Notes: generated by a model from the letters alone, not told the origin. Positions 12,054-23,215 are shown, counted from the stretch's first letter. The stretch is 64,000 nt of DNA from Skeletonema tropicum (GCA_037178625.1 CM074147.1:1302001-1366000), one strand, 5' to 3'. Numbers and translations are program-made.

Positions 12054-13601
12054 ATGATGGATATGAAGAGACGCGATGCGCTTGCCAGAGATATCATTTT
12101 GGAGGATATCACGTCATCGAAAATGAATGCGGAAGTGCTGCGGCGACTTCGAGACAATATCATCTGGGAGGATGACAATACACTCTATATTTGGGAGGAA
12201 GATGATGATTATGATGATAACGATGATGAAAACGAGTTTATTATAAGGGAAGGAGACGACTTGAGTTATTTAGGATACTTTATTGGTAGGAATACATCAT
12301 TGGGTGATCTTAAAATTTTATCCTTGCCCCAAGATAGAGAACGAGTTAGTGGATTCATTGAAGGCATCAGTTACAACCGATCGCTGTGGAGTTTTATCAT
12401 CCAAGGAATCGGCACTGATGTTGATGTGGGCTTACAGAATCTATGCTCGTTTTTTAGAGAGAACAATAATCTCACCGATATAAGTTTGAACCATTGCGAA
12501 ATTGGAAATGAGCATGCACGTGATTTGGCATTGGCATTGAGTCAACGTCAAGTGAAATCTCTGCAGTTGCTTGGATTTAGCAACAATAATCTGGGAGATG
12601 AAGGCTTCGCAGACATTGTCCATGCGCTATGGACGCAACCGCAGCTTGAACAGCTGTTTTGTTCACGCAACCACATTGGGAGGATAAGTTGCGAGGCGTT
12701 GGGCGCCCTCATGAGAGAAAGAAACTCGAACTTGAAAGTTGTATATGTTCCAGGCAATGCCATTGATGATGTCGGTATACAGGCATTGGTACCTGGGTTA
12801 TGCAGCAGCAACAATCTAGAAGAGCTAACCATTTCTGATCCGATCACAGCCGTGGGATTGAGATCTTTATCGCCTTTCTTGCAGTCTGATAACTGCCATT
12901 TGCGCTGCCTATGCGTCAGTTTGAGATTGGGAGACGAAGAAGCAACAGCTTTGGCAGACGCGCTCAAAGGCAACAAATCACTGCAATTGTTGAACTTGCC
13001 TCATCATCAGGATGAGAACCGGAGGCGCAACATGACAGACGCGGGGTGGTCTGCTTTTTCCAAGCTTCTATGTGATACTTCTAGTATCAACAATACATAC
13101 CTATCAAATCACACTCTCACGAGGGTTGGTGCTCCCAATGGTATGGATGATACTCCTCCATTTGTCAAAGACCTTCTCCATATGAATGCAGCAGCACAAA
13201 AGAGAAATACGATGAGAAACAAAGAAATCGACAGGCAATCTTTGATAAGGTGCAAGATTTTCATGAGTCATCCTGATCTCGATATGGAGCCTCTGTTTGA
13301 TTACAAACTGAAGTTGCTTCCTTTGGTTACAGGGTGGTTCAGAAAAAGTATTCAGTTTTGCGGTGACGAAGTTGGTGAATGGAAAGAATCGATTCCTGAA
13401 TTGCAGAGTAGAGAACTGTCAGCAGTTTACAAATTCGTTCACGACATGCCTCTAATGATTTCAGATGGGTACTGGACTAATGTGTTAAACGAAAGTCAAA
13501 CGAAAAAGCAAAGATTGCAAGCACGGAAAAGAAAACTAGAAATGATGATTCAAAGTGTGGAGGAGAATGAAACGTTTGCTTTGAAACGTCTCCGACGCTA
13601 A
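12054..13601 (+). CDS. RNI-like leucine-rich repeat protein
   Basis: Intronless, 515 aa. After an acidic N-terminus (residues ~45-65, DDDYDDNDDE), residues ~95-330 carry RNI/NLRC-type LRRs of about 28 residues, with signatures such as LTDISLNHCEIGNEHARDLA, LQLLGFSNNNLGDEGFADI and LKVVYVPGNAIDDVGIQAL. The C-terminal third (~355-515) is helical and ends in a basic coiled-coil tail (KKQRLQARKRKLEMM ... ALKRLRR). Proteins of this layout form large families in diatoms; LRRs of this kind mediate protein-protein contacts. No partner or pathway can be read from the sequence. Fragments of related genes lie at 7943 and 19963. Confidence 0.9.
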   Translation: MMDMKRRDALARDIILEDITSSKMNAEVLRRLRDNIIWEDDNTLYIWEEDDDYDDNDDENEFIIREGDDLSYLGYFIGRNTSLGDLKILSLPQDRERVSGFIEGISYNRSLWSFIIQGIGTDVDVGLQNLCSFFRENNNLTDISLNHCEIGNEHARDLALALSQRQVKSLQLLGFSNNNLGDEGFADIVHALWTQPQLEQLFCSRNHIGRISCEALGALMRERNSNLKVVYVPGNAIDDVGIQALVPGLCSSNNLEELTISDPITAVGLRSLSPFLQSDNCHLRCLCVSLRLGDEEATALADALKGNKSLQLLNLPHHQDENRRRNMTDAGWSAFSKLLCDTSSINNTYLSNHTLTRVGAPNGMDDTPPFVKDLLHMNAAAQKRNTMRNKEIDRQSLIRCKIFMSHPDLDMEPLFDYKLKLLPLVTGWFRKSIQFCGDEVGEWKESIPELQSRELSAVYKFVHDMPLMISDGYWTNVLNESQTKKQRLQARKRKLEMMIQSVEENETFALKRLRR

Positions 13602-14008
13602 AAGTCTCAACCCCAATTTTTAGCACTGTGTTACTTATGATGTAGTCATTGAAATTCATAGAAAAGATAGAATCATTCTTTCGTCTTGTTGCTCAAACCA
13701 CTGTAGCCAGTTTTCCTCATTCCAATTGCAGAAATGGAAATACATTATTGTGAACCCATGTTGATCTGCTCTCTTGCGGGGTGTGCCATGGGTGTAGAAG
13801 TCATTCGTCCATCAAGTTTTCCAAATGCAACCAAAATCCAATGACACCTTCAGCTGTGTATAATATTTACTGCATAGGCTTGGTCAGCTCCAGTCGCATA
13901 TAAATGTATTGTTTGTGCATTATATCAATCTTCTATCATCAGCAAGAGACTAGTATGTTAAGGCCCCCATCATGCTTTTCAAACCACCCTCTGTTCAAAT
14001 ACGTGCAC
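13602..14008. other. intergenic, contains copied LRR-gene 3' flank
   Basis: There is no gene. At 13726-13760 there is a stub of the LRR family 3' end (TCATTCCAATTGCAGAAATG). At about 13760-13990 the sequence matches, in inverted orientation, the 3' flank of the LRR gene at 20407 (21410-21740); shared phrases include GTGCCATGGGTG and GAAGTCATTCGTCCATCAAG. The duplication units thus extended past the genes. Confidence 0.7.
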
Positions 14009-14088
14009 TCACTCCAATTGCAGAAAAGGAAGCACATTCTTGATCACTATATCAGCACCACATGTGATACGTCTCTCTTTCCTAGCAC

Positions 14089-14979
14089 TTACAGCATCAA
14101 TCTTGGCATTCTTTGCTCGTCCCTCACAGTCATCTTTTTTTGACCAAGTTTGGCCTTCCACAGAGCCAATTCAAGTAAAGCTATTCCTTCCTTGACGTAT
14201 CTGCAGTGCTCAGATTTGTACTCATCGATTTTGTCGAGGACTGATTCCATCCATTGTCGTATTACACCAGTCTTATGATTGGCAGGTGTATTGGGAAGAA
14301 TCTGATTGATTCGATTGATTTTTACAATCATATCAGTCCTCCAACTCTCCATGTGCAATGAGGCAACAGTTTTGTGAATCCCCCCCACAAGATCAACTGT
14401 TGTCAGTCGCTCACATTCATGAAACTGGGTGTATTGCACCATCCCATCATTAAATGCAAACAGATCTCTCTTCAGTGGGATGGCAATGCGTCGAAGGCGA
14501 TCACAGAACCGGAATGCACCGCTGCCGATTGTTTCTAGTCGACGCATGGAGAACTCAAAATCTATCAAGCGATTACAACCATGAAATGCAGATTTACCGA
14601 TGGTGACTATGGATGGAAGCATGAGATGCTCTAGAGAGGAACATCTATAAAATGCTCGATATCCAATTCTTTCCAGCTGATCACCGAACTCCACATCCGC
14701 CAGATCTTCACAATAAAAAAATGCATCGGCACAGATTTCAACTACAGATTTGAGATTAATCTTCGGCAAAGATGTGCAATTGAAGAAAGCTTTCTCTCCA
14801 ACTTTTCTAATACCATCGTGAATCTCTACCTTCACTAAACCCTCGCATTGGGAGAACGCATCGTCCTCAATCTCATCGACGGATTCATCGATGATGACGT
14901 GAGTGACATGCTGAGGCGCTCGCCCTCCCCTGTACACAAAAACATCCCCATTATTATCATCTTCTGCGTGGTCCGCCAT
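14089..14979 (-). CDS. BspA-type LRR paralog 3, altered C-terminus
   Basis: The gene starts with ATG at 14979 (MADHAEDDNNGDVFVYRGG). It carries about six LRR_5 units of roughly 23 residues (AFSQCEGLVKVEIHDGIRK, AFFNCTSLPKINLKS, AFYRCSSLEHLMLPSIVTI and others). These are followed by the conserved SLHMESWRTDMIVKINRINQ helical domain. At an A7 run near 14140 the frame shifts, so the ORF stops at 14089 with an unrelated tail. The expected ending (KIDAVSARKERR, then ITCGADIVIKNVLPFLQLE) is intact in another frame and stops at 14009. An indel in the homopolymer explains it, real or technical. The full paralog would span 14009-14979. Confidence 0.85.
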   Translation of the reverse strand: MADHAEDDNNGDVFVYRGGRAPQHVTHVIIDESVDEIEDDAFSQCEGLVKVEIHDGIRKVGEKAFFNCTSLPKINLKSVVEICADAFFYCEDLADVEFGDQLERIGYRAFYRCSSLEHLMLPSIVTIGKSAFHGCNRLIDFEFSMRRLETIGSGAFRFCDRLRRIAIPLKRDLFAFNDGMVQYTQFHECERLTTVDLVGGIHKTVASLHMESWRTDMIVKINRINQILPNTPANHKTGVIRQWMESVLDKIDEYKSEHCRYVKEGIALLELALWKAKLGQKKMTVRDEQRMPRLML

Positions 14980-15578
14980 GGTGATTATCTACTTAATGCA
15001 GCAGGCACCGACTGTTGTTGTTGTGTATTCAAAGAAGTATTTCCCTCTAGATTTCCCTGCATGCTTCATGCTTCTGCCTCCGCGCCGCCCGGGAATGGGC
15101 CAACGGTCAAAATCTCATTTTCTCGCCTTTTTTCGTTTCATTTTTTTGGGCTTTGCTCGGAGAGGCACATAACCACAATTTCAACTCCTGACCAATCTCA
15201 CGTAGGAATTAGTAATGAATTCTACTTTTTCTCATTTTGATCCTGGTTGGTTCTTGCCAAGCTTAAAACAGAAAGTCTCACACACTGAGTGCAACACCAA
15301 CTCAAATAAATCCAAAATTGCATTCTCATTGTTCCAAGGCGCAATACACTCTCGCCGAACAGTTCGGAGAGCTCTCATTGATCGACGATATATAATTTGT
15401 TGAGCAGAAATAATTGAGTAGCCGCCCGCCATCATTGATTTGAGTAGAGGGAGCCTCGACCTCTTTGGATTCGCCTCCAACTCACCTAAAAGTAGTGTAC
15501 ACTCCAAATTTTTTAAAAAAGATATTTTTCACACAACAACCAAAACCACCACCATAGCAACCTATAGCAACCAAAAGG
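14980..15578. other. intergenic between divergent LRR and ankyrin genes
   Basis: About 600 bp with no supportable gene. It separates the divergent starts at 14979 (minus) and 15579 (plus). It is pyrimidine-rich around 15110-15150, and an A/T-rich run near 15508-15530 precedes the ankyrin gene. Confidence 0.5.
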
Positions 15579-18549
15579 ATGCGCAGCTTCCGCTCCAAAC
15601 ACAATCCCCAAAGCGCCTCCGAATCCATCTCCGAATCCCAATCCCAAGCCTCCTCCAACAATGACTCCTCCAGTGGCGCCATCCCCGTCAATTTAACGAC
15701 ACAGCGTCTTCAAGATTGGAAGGCATTTTTGCCAAATGGTGCTCCGGCCTTTGCGGGGGGAGAGGTGCAAAATGTCAATGGTAACAGTGGTGTTGGTGGT
15801 GGAAAGCAGCCACCGCCGAATAATAATTCGTCACCATCCAAATCCAGCAGTAAAGGAGTGACGAATTTAATTCTATTGATTGAACAGGGACAATGGAATG
15901 CTGCATCCCAAAGAGCGATAAGTCATCCACATGAGGTACGACAATTGGTCAAATTACGAAAGACTACCAAGAATGCTCCTCCTCCCCCCTCTTCTGGATC
16001 GGCATCATCACCCGCTGCAGGAGGAGGAAGTGTTCAAATTTCCAATGTCAAATGCAAAGCATTACATCACGCCTGTCAAAAATTACGGAGTGTTCATACC
16101 ACCATTTATCACAAGAAAATGACGACACAACATCCTCATCATTTTCACGAGGGAAGAAGAAGCGCAGGAGGAAAAGTAATTGAGGAAGATGACTACATTG
16201 AAGCATGTAAATGCATCTTAACCCTCATTCGATTGCATCCCGAGGCATGTAAGGAACGTGAAAGTCGTCATGGGTGTTTACCGTTACATTTGTGTGTGTT
16301 CAGTATGTGTGCGACGCCTCCTCCTCCTCCTTCCACTGTAGTACCCTCGTCGACACCCAAAAAGGGAACGAAACCATCCTCACCCCTGTCCGCTTCTAGT
16401 GCTACCGCCACCGCTGCAAGTGTGACAAAATCCATTTCCGATTTCATGTTTGGTACTACAACTACTTCTTCGTCCTCGTCACGTCCACCCCCAATTTCCA
16501 ATCGTGCCAAATCCACGCCCAATTCCTCCACACCCACATCTGCCTCCTCCAATATTCCAGCACTTCCTCACATTCATACAAGAGACTCATCGGCTGATTT
16601 TAGTGTGGGGAATATATCGACCATGATACAAGAGGAGAGTGAACATCAACAGAAATTGGAGGATCATCATCGTAAATACCAGAAATCAAGTGAGAACGGT
16701 GGTGGTGGTGGTGGTGGTGGTGAGGATATGGAACAATTACTCCACTCCTTTGACTCTACCGAATCCGAAGAGAAACGAAGGAAGAAAAAGAGCCTGTTAA
16801 AGAAAACGGTGGGATTAGGTTCCTCTACCTCCTTCTCTTCGGCATTGGGTACATTGGTAGTGGGGGCATTGACTCCACTCGATTCATTGGAGGAAAAGTC
16901 TCGTGAGACGGATAGTTATTCCACTCCCAATGTTGCTGCTGCTCGTGGAGGAGGAGGAGGAAAAGAGGGGACGGAGGCAAATACAACGTTGCATCCGTTA
17001 ATGCGACCTGGTCCGTCGACTATGGCGTCGTTGAGGCAGTATTTGCCTAGTCCAGATTCTTTGACAGGTGGTGGTGGTGGTGGATCATTTGATAAGAGTG
17101 ATGATGGTTCAACGAGGAGTGGGGGGACTGCAACTAGTAGTGGGAGTAGTAGTAATGCCAATACGACTGTTCCTCAAGCTCCTTCTACTGCAAATAATGC
17201 AGCAGCAGCAGCAGCTACAATTCCACCGACACATGAAGAACTGCAACGTCGATACCTCCAAATCAACACCCGACGTCGTGACGAATTCTCCATTCGTGTC
17301 ATTGACGCCCTACTCGACGCATGGCCCCGTGGTCCCAAGACCGCCTCGGAGGGTGGACGACTCCCCCTCCACATGGCCTGCTTTGGTAAGGCCACCCAAC
17401 GTGTTTTGGAAACGATTCTACGTGCCTATCCCGATGGAGCACGGCAACGTAACGCCGATGGGTTCTTACCCATACACATTGCGGCACATTGGGGGGTAAG
17501 TCATCCCGATGTCGCCCCATTGTTACTACGAGCATATCCCGATGGTGCCGTGGGGCGGAATCGGTGGGAACGTACCCCGATTGAGGAGGCGTTGGGTATG
17601 GCGGGGGAGAATGGGCGGGAGCATCAAATGTCGTTGGTTTGGTCGTTGAGGAGGCATCCGACGTATTGGATTCATAATGATATTGCCACGATGCTTCTGC
17701 CGAGGAATGTACGGAATGCTCCGTGGAGGATTGCCGATTTGGGGAGTGGGAAGGATACTTTGAGTAGTAGTAGTACTACGGCGAGGAGGATAGGTGGAAG
17801 GAATGGGAGTAGTGCCGTGGATGTCGATGAAGTGGGTAGTAGTGATGAGGAGGAAGAGGGAATTGAGGTACAGATGCCTAATTCGCCCAACAATCAGAAT
17901 AATCCGAAGCAGATTAAGGCACTTGCGGAATCGACAGATTTGTCTTTGCTGATTAGCACGTGATAAGCATTGGGAGGCGGCTGCGTTGCGTTGTCGTCTT
18001 TGTCCGAATGAGGCTGGTGAGGCTCTGGAGGTGAAGGTTCGTGGTGCTTACACTGCCAAGATCACGCCGCTGTTGTTTGCATGTGAGCACAACCCGTCGG
18101 TGGAGCTGATTAAGGCATTGATCAAGGCGAATCCCGCGTCGTTAAGGCGTCGCCAGGATCCTGGTGGGCAGCTTCCCATCCATGCGGCGTGTACCTGGGG
18201 CGCTTCGTCGGGAGTGATTGATACGTTGCTATCCACCGACTCGTCCATGGCAGAAGAACAAGATTTTCTGTCCAATCTTCCATTACATTGCGCGTGCTAC
18301 TCTGGTGCTGAAACGTCGATAGTTCGATCATTGCTTCGTGTCCATCCTCAGAGTGTATGGACTAGAAATCATCAAGGGAGTAGCGCTGTCGACATTGTGA
18401 AGAGGTTGAGCCACTCCAATCGAAGGGAAGTTTTGGGTCTATTGGATATGACGATGAAGAACCTTTTGGAGAAGAAAAAGAAGGAGACGAAAAGAAGTGG
18501 TGAAGAAGGTGTGGAAGTGGATAAAGACAACAGTTTGATGTGGGTGTAA
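15579..18549 (+). CDS. large ankyrin-repeat protein with a +1 frame break at 17960
   Basis: The first frame runs 15579-17963 (794 aa). The second continues to 18549 and together they give one ~990-aa protein. The N-terminal half is low complexity (Ser/Pro/Gly runs, SSSSSRPPP, a poly-Gly run near residue 370). Degenerate ankyrin units follow: GCLPLHLCVF, GGRLPLHMACFGKATQRVLE, DGFLPIHIAAHWGVSHPDVA and, past the break, GGQLPIHAACTWGASSGVID and LPLHCACYSGAETSIVRSLL. The break sits at ACG TGA TAA; skipping the T after ACG gives GAT AAG CAT and continues without stops into KHWEAAALRCRLCPNEAG. It may be an indel, a lesion or recoding. The tail is Lys-rich. Ankyrin repeats bind proteins; the partner is unknown. 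Confidence 0.85.
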
Positions 18550-18818
18550 GTACTCCCAAATCATGCACTGTAACGCATAGACTAAGAGAAATTAATGCAT
18601 TCTATCTCAGTAAATCGAATGAATGGTTTGGATCTGGATATTGGTGTCGTCCTTACTTCGATTTCGGCAGCTGCGTACTCGATGTAGTTTGAGTTTTAGC
18701 TTATAGAAGTTGTGAGAGGTTGTGAGTTGTCTAAAAACCGTGTGAGGTGTGAGAAACACCATCAGAAAGGGAAATTCAGGTACGTTACTACACTTCCCAT
18801 TTACTTCATTGCCCATGC

Positions 18819-19823
18819 ATGCGTAGAACGCTTCTCTACAAAATTATCAGGACCGACGTCGATAATGATGGGAATGTTTTTGTGTACAGAGGAGGGCGAG
18901 CTCCTCGGCATGTCACTCGTGTCCGCATCCATAAATCTGTCGATGAGATTGAGGACGAGGCGTTCTCCCAATGCAAGGGTTTGGTGAAGGTGGAGTTTCA
19001 CGATGGTATTAGAAATGTAGGGAAGAGGGCTTTCTTGTGTTGCAGATCTTTGCCAAAGATAAATCTGAAATCGATTATTCGAATCGGGCATAAGGCATTT
19101 TTCGGTTGTGTAAATCTGGAGGATGTAGAGTTTGGTGACGTGTTGGAAATAATTGGTGCAGGCGCATTTGAAAGTTGCATCTCTCTAAAGCACCTCAAGC
19201 TCCCATCCACAGTCACCATCGAAGGCAGAGTATTCACTGGTTGCACACGACTGATTGATATTGAGTTTTCAGAACGACTTGAGATAATCGGACCATGTGC
19301 ATTCTGGGGCAGTGAGCAACTTCAACGCATCACCATCCCACTTAAGAGGGATCTGTTTCCATTTGATGTTTTGTGGCAGAAATACGCCCAGTTTGATGAC
19401 TGTGAGCAACTAGTAAGAGTTGAACTTATCGGAGCCGATGTGATACACAAAACTGTTGCATCGTTACATATGGAGAGTTGGAGAACGGACATGATTTCAG
19501 AAATCAATCGAATCAATGTGTATCTCCCCAGCACACCTGCCGATGAAAAGACTAATGTAATACGAGAATGGATGGAATCAGTTCTCGACAAAATGGTTCA
19601 TTACAAAGCTTGGCACTACAGATATGTGAAGGAGGGAGTAACTCTCCTTGAGCTTGCTCTCTGGAAGGCCAAACTTGGTGAAAAGGAAGAGAATTTTGAG
19701 GAGAGACGAACAAAGAAGGCCAGGGTTGATACCGTAAGTGCAAGGAAGGAAAGACGTGTTACATGTGGTGCTGATATAGTGATCAAGAATGTGCTTCCTT
19801 TTTTGCAGCTAGAATGTGTATAG
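18819..19823 (+). CDS. BspA-type LRR paralog 4, with substituted N-terminus
   Basis: 334 aa, uninterrupted. The family start (ATGGCGGACCAC) is absent; the equivalent position reads ATCAGGACCGACGTCG, so the original ATG is lost. The frame is open upstream to an ATG at 18819, giving MRRTLLYKIIRTDVDNDGNV in place of MADHAEDD. From residue 17 on it is canonical: NVFVYRGGRAPRHVT, LRR units such as AFFGCVNLEDVEFGDVLEII, the SLHMESWRTDMISEINRINV domain, a basic segment and the terminal ADIVIKNVLPFLQLE plus CV. Whether this start is used is inference. Confidence 0.85.
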   Translation: MRRTLLYKIIRTDVDNDGNVFVYRGGRAPRHVTRVRIHKSVDEIEDEAFSQCKGLVKVEFHDGIRNVGKRAFLCCRSLPKINLKSIIRIGHKAFFGCVNLEDVEFGDVLEIIGAGAFESCISLKHLKLPSTVTIEGRVFTGCTRLIDIEFSERLEIIGPCAFWGSEQLQRITIPLKRDLFPFDVLWQKYAQFDDCEQLVRVELIGADVIHKTVASLHMESWRTDMISEINRINVYLPSTPADEKTNVIREWMESVLDKMVHYKAWHYRYVKEGVTLLELALWKAKLGEKEENFEERRTKKARVDTVSARKERRVTCGADIVIKNVLPFLQLECV

Positions 19824-19962
19824 ATATGATTTGGTGAGGTTATGAAAACAGTACAAAAGGTAGGAGACAGGGGGTAAAATTATTGTTTCTCTTGACCAAG
19901 CCAAATCTGTAGATGTAATAATGTATTCTTTTCATCTTATATTCTTGCATCGTAGGATAATT

Positions 19963-20067
19963 TCAGCGCCTAAGCCGCTTCGAGGCAGATCTTTCATCCT
20001 TTTCTGCCCGCTTGATGCCTTGCTCTACCCTCTGAGACAAGGAGGTCTTGCCTTGGTCTCTTAGACG
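19963..20067 (-). pseudogene. C-terminal fragment of an RNI-type LRR gene
   Basis: In reverse complement this reads KTSLSQRVEQGIKRAEKDER followed by SASKRLRR and a stop at 19963. That resembles the basic coiled-coil tail of the gene at 12054 (...ALKRLRR stop). No further upstream match is evident. The rest of the 19824-20406 gap shows nothing else I can support. Confidence 0.4.
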
Positions 20068-20406
20068 TACAGGATGTGGTTTGAAGTTTGAGGGAAATGA
20101 TCTACTCGATGAGATTGATAACAAGAGATAACTAGAAATTAGTAGGTATGGTCTTTACATCACTAATGATGCAACTTGCCGACTCGCTATCTCCTTATTG
20201 ACTGAGATATACTTAATCACTTCATAGAAGGTCAAGTAGTGAAAGTCCTGAGTCTTACTTCCCAAGAGAAATTTTGGTCAAAATATGAATTCCTACGTAG
20301 GATGACGTACTCATAAGTGACGAGGAGGGAGCATATTGAGTTGTTTTGATTGATGAAGCCAGCTTGGGATGAGTAGCCGGTAGCTCAGCATAGCACAGCA
20401 ATCATC

Positions 20407-21390
20407 ATGGCGGACCATGCAGAAGATGATCATAATGGGGATATTTTTGTGTACAGGGGAGGGCAGGCTCCTCAGCATGTTACTCACGTCATCATCGATA
20501 AATCGGTCGATGAGATTGAGAAAAACGCGTTCTTACATTGCGATCGTTTGTGGAAGGTTGAGACTCACGACGGGATCCGAAGAGTTGGGAAGAGTGCTTT
20601 CTGGTGTCGCACATCTTTGCCACAGATAAATCTTAAATCGGCTGTTGAGATCGGCAATTCGGCATTTTATTTATGTAAAAATCTAGCGGATGTAGAGTTT
20701 GGTGACGAGCTGGAAACAATTGAAAGATTTGCGTTTGGCCTCTGCACCTCTCTAGAGCACCTCAAGCTCCCATCGATCATCACCATCGAAGCTGGAGCAT
20801 TTTCTTGTTGTACACGACTGATTAATGTTGAGCTGTCGGAAGAACGACTTGAGACAATCGGACCATGTGCATTTCGGCAATGTAGGAATCTTCAACGCAT
20901 CGCCATCCCACTGAAAAGAGATCTTTTTGTATTTGATGATGGATACCTGAGATACAGCCAATTCGATGGCTGTGATGCACTAGCAACAGTTAACCTTGTT
21001 GGGGGGATCCACAAGACTGTTGCCTCATTGCACATAGACAGTTGGAGAACGGACATGCTTGCAGAAATCAATCGAATCAATCAAGTGCTCCCCAGCACAC
21101 CTGCTGCCAATGATAAGACTAATGAAATTGCACAATGGATGGAATCGGTCGTTGACAAAATTGATCAATACAAAGCGGAGCACTGCAGATATGTCAATGA
21201 GGGAATAACTTTACTTGAGCTTGCTCTCTGGAAAGCCAAACTTGTTGAAATTGAAAAAGAAGAGAACTGTGGAGAGGGACGAACAAAGAAGGCCAGGGTT
21301 GATGCTGAGAGTTCAAGGAAGGGGAAACGCGTTACATGTGGTGCAGATATAGTGATCAAGAATGTGCTTCCTTTCCTGCAATTGGAATGA
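20407..21390 (+). CDS. BspA-type LRR paralog 5, intact
   Basis: 327 aa from ATG at 20407 (MADHAEDDHNGDIFVYRGG) to KNVLPFLQLE. LRR_5 units span residues ~35-175, each with the AFxxCxxLxxVxF pattern and a following I/V-x-x-I turn (AFYLCKNLADVEFGDELETI, AFGLCTSLEHLKLPSIITI). Residues ~200-270 form the helical domain (SLHIDSWRTDMLAEINRINQ, QWMESVVDKIDQYKAEHCRY). A basic segment (GRTKKARVDAESSRKGKR) looks like a bipartite nuclear localisation signal, and the conserved terminal motif follows. There is no signal peptide or membrane segment, so an intracellular, possibly nuclear, protein is inferred. Family function is unknown. Confidence 0.92.
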   Translation: MADHAEDDHNGDIFVYRGGQAPQHVTHVIIDKSVDEIEKNAFLHCDRLWKVETHDGIRRVGKSAFWCRTSLPQINLKSAVEIGNSAFYLCKNLADVEFGDELETIERFAFGLCTSLEHLKLPSIITIEAGAFSCCTRLINVELSEERLETIGPCAFRQCRNLQRIAIPLKRDLFVFDDGYLRYSQFDGCDALATVNLVGGIHKTVASLHIDSWRTDMLAEINRINQVLPSTPAANDKTNEIAQWMESVVDKIDQYKAEHCRYVNEGITLLELALWKAKLVEIEKEENCGEGRTKKARVDAESSRKGKRVTCGADIVIKNVLPFLQLE

Positions 21391-21985
21391 GTGCGCTATT
21401 GAAGTCTTATTTGAAGTGGAAGTGGTTTAGATGGGGGCAGTCCTTTCTCTAACCGTACTACTATAATCACTTGCTGATGAAATACTCAAGCTTGATATAA
21501 TGCACAAAAAATAATTATATGCGACTGGAGACCAAAACGTCGAAGTCTTTTAGCAGCGCATACATCAAGCCTATGCTACATTTACTTAAATTATATGTAT
21601 TGTATAGCTGTGCGGAAGCTGTCATTGGAAGTGTGACTTGCACCAGATCTTTGGTTGTATTTGGAAAACTTGATGGACGAATGACTTCTGCACCCATGGC
21701 ACATTTGGCAAGAGATCAGATCAACATGGGTCTGGAGCGAGCTGCTAAGCACGCTGTGTTGGTCCATGTGGAAAGGAGATGGCATGGAGCTTTATAACGG
21801 TCGGGTCGCCGTGAACCGTTTGTAACGTAGGACCTCAATATGGTCGCGAAGTTTTAGACCTCGACCAATGCCAAAAAATGCATCATGGAAATGACGAAGA
21901 GTGGGAAATAATCTTCGTAGGACAGCATACTAGGCATAATTCAGGAACAGTTGCCCTCGCTAGAGTGCAGACATAATCAACAGTA
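21391..21985. other. intergenic; LRR-associated duplicated flank
   Basis: No gene is supported. Positions 21410-21740 match 13760-13990 in inverted orientation. A 92-codon ORF (21519-21797) lies in this repeat and has no recognisable content. Near 21800, AACGGTCGGG and GTGAACCGTT phrases recall the inverted-repeat element at 61423. Confidence 0.55.
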
Positions 21986-22968
21986 ATGGCGGACCACGCA
22001 GGCGACTATAGTGATGGCGATGTTTTTGTCTACAAAGGAGGCCGTGCTCCTCAGCATGTCACTCACGTCCGCATCGATAAATCAGTCGATGAGATTGAGG
22101 TAGAGGCATTTAGAGATTGCGAGATGTTGTTGCAAGTGGATACTCACGATAAGATCAGAAGAGTTGGGAAGAGGGCTTTTTACAATTGCAAGTTGTTGGG
22201 GCGGATAAATCTCCGATCTGCTATTGAAATCGGCTATGCGGCATTTTATGGATGTGTGAGCTTGATGGATGTAGAGTTTGGCGATGAGCTGGAAACGATC
22301 AGGACGGGTGCATTGTGTGGATGTAACACGCTGAAGCATCTCAAGCTCCCATCTATCGTCAATATCAAGATGGGAGCATTCACTGGTTGCACAAGACTGA
22401 TAGATATCGAGCTGTCAGAACGACTTGAAACAATTGGAGCGCGTACATTCTGGAGCTGTCGCTGCCTTCAACGCATAGCCATCCCAATGAAGAGAGATCT
22501 GATCTCGGATCAATTCTGGCGACATGAATACAATCAGTTTGGTTACTGTGAGCAACTAGTAACGGTTGATCTTGTTGGGGGGTTCCACAAGACTGTTGCC
22601 TCATTGCACATGGACAGTTGGAGAACTGACATGCTTGCAGAAATCAATCGAATCAATCAAGTTCTCCCCACCACACCTACCAATGAAAAGACCAATGCAA
22701 TACGGCAATGGATGGATCGGTCGTTGAGAAAATGGATCATTACAGAGCCGAGCACTGTAGATATGTCGAGGAGGCTACATCTCTACTTGAGCTTGCTCTC
22801 TGGAAAGCCAAGCTGGTAGAAAATGAAAAAGAAGAGAAAACTGGTATGGCAGGTGGAAAATCAAAGAAGGCCAAGGTTGATGCTGAAATTATACGGATTC
22901 AGAAACACATTATATGTGGTGCTGATATAGTGATCAAGAATGTGCTTCCATTTCTGCAATTGGAATGA
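21986..22968 (+). pseudogene. BspA-type LRR paralog 6, 1-bp deletion
   Basis: The gene starts MADHAGDYSDGDVFVYKGG at 21986 and is intact through the LRRs and into NRINQVLPTTPTNEKTNAIR. At about 22708 the sequence reads ATGGATCGGTCG where the paralogs have ATGGAATCGGTC. The missing A shifts the frame, and a stop follows at 22817-22819. The correct continuation (AEHCRYVEEATSLLELALWK ... KNVLPFLQLE) is intact in the other frame to 22968. It is a young pseudogene or an assembly error. Its 3' flank (23020-23090) matches those of paralogs 7 and 8. Confidence 0.87.
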
Positions 22969-23215
22969 CTTTTGTAGATAAATATATCAGTGAGTATTGA
23001 TATGAATGTGTTTAGAACAGAGGTGGCACTCATTCTCTCTGTGAAAATCGTGTGCTACGATTGTCTTCATCCTACCATTAGAGGTTAGTGGGTCTAGTAT
23101 GACATTCAAGTCCTGCCTTTGTAATCATCGTGTTAGGGTTGTTGTATGGGGGATGTAGGTATTATTTATATGTTAGTGAAGATTGGTAGGTGATGAGCAT
23201 TTCAATATAAAGATA

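Noticed and set aside
21519..21797. 92-codon ORF as a gene
   Set aside because: It lies in a duplicated LRR flank also found inverted at 13760-13990, where the frame is not kept, and matches no family.
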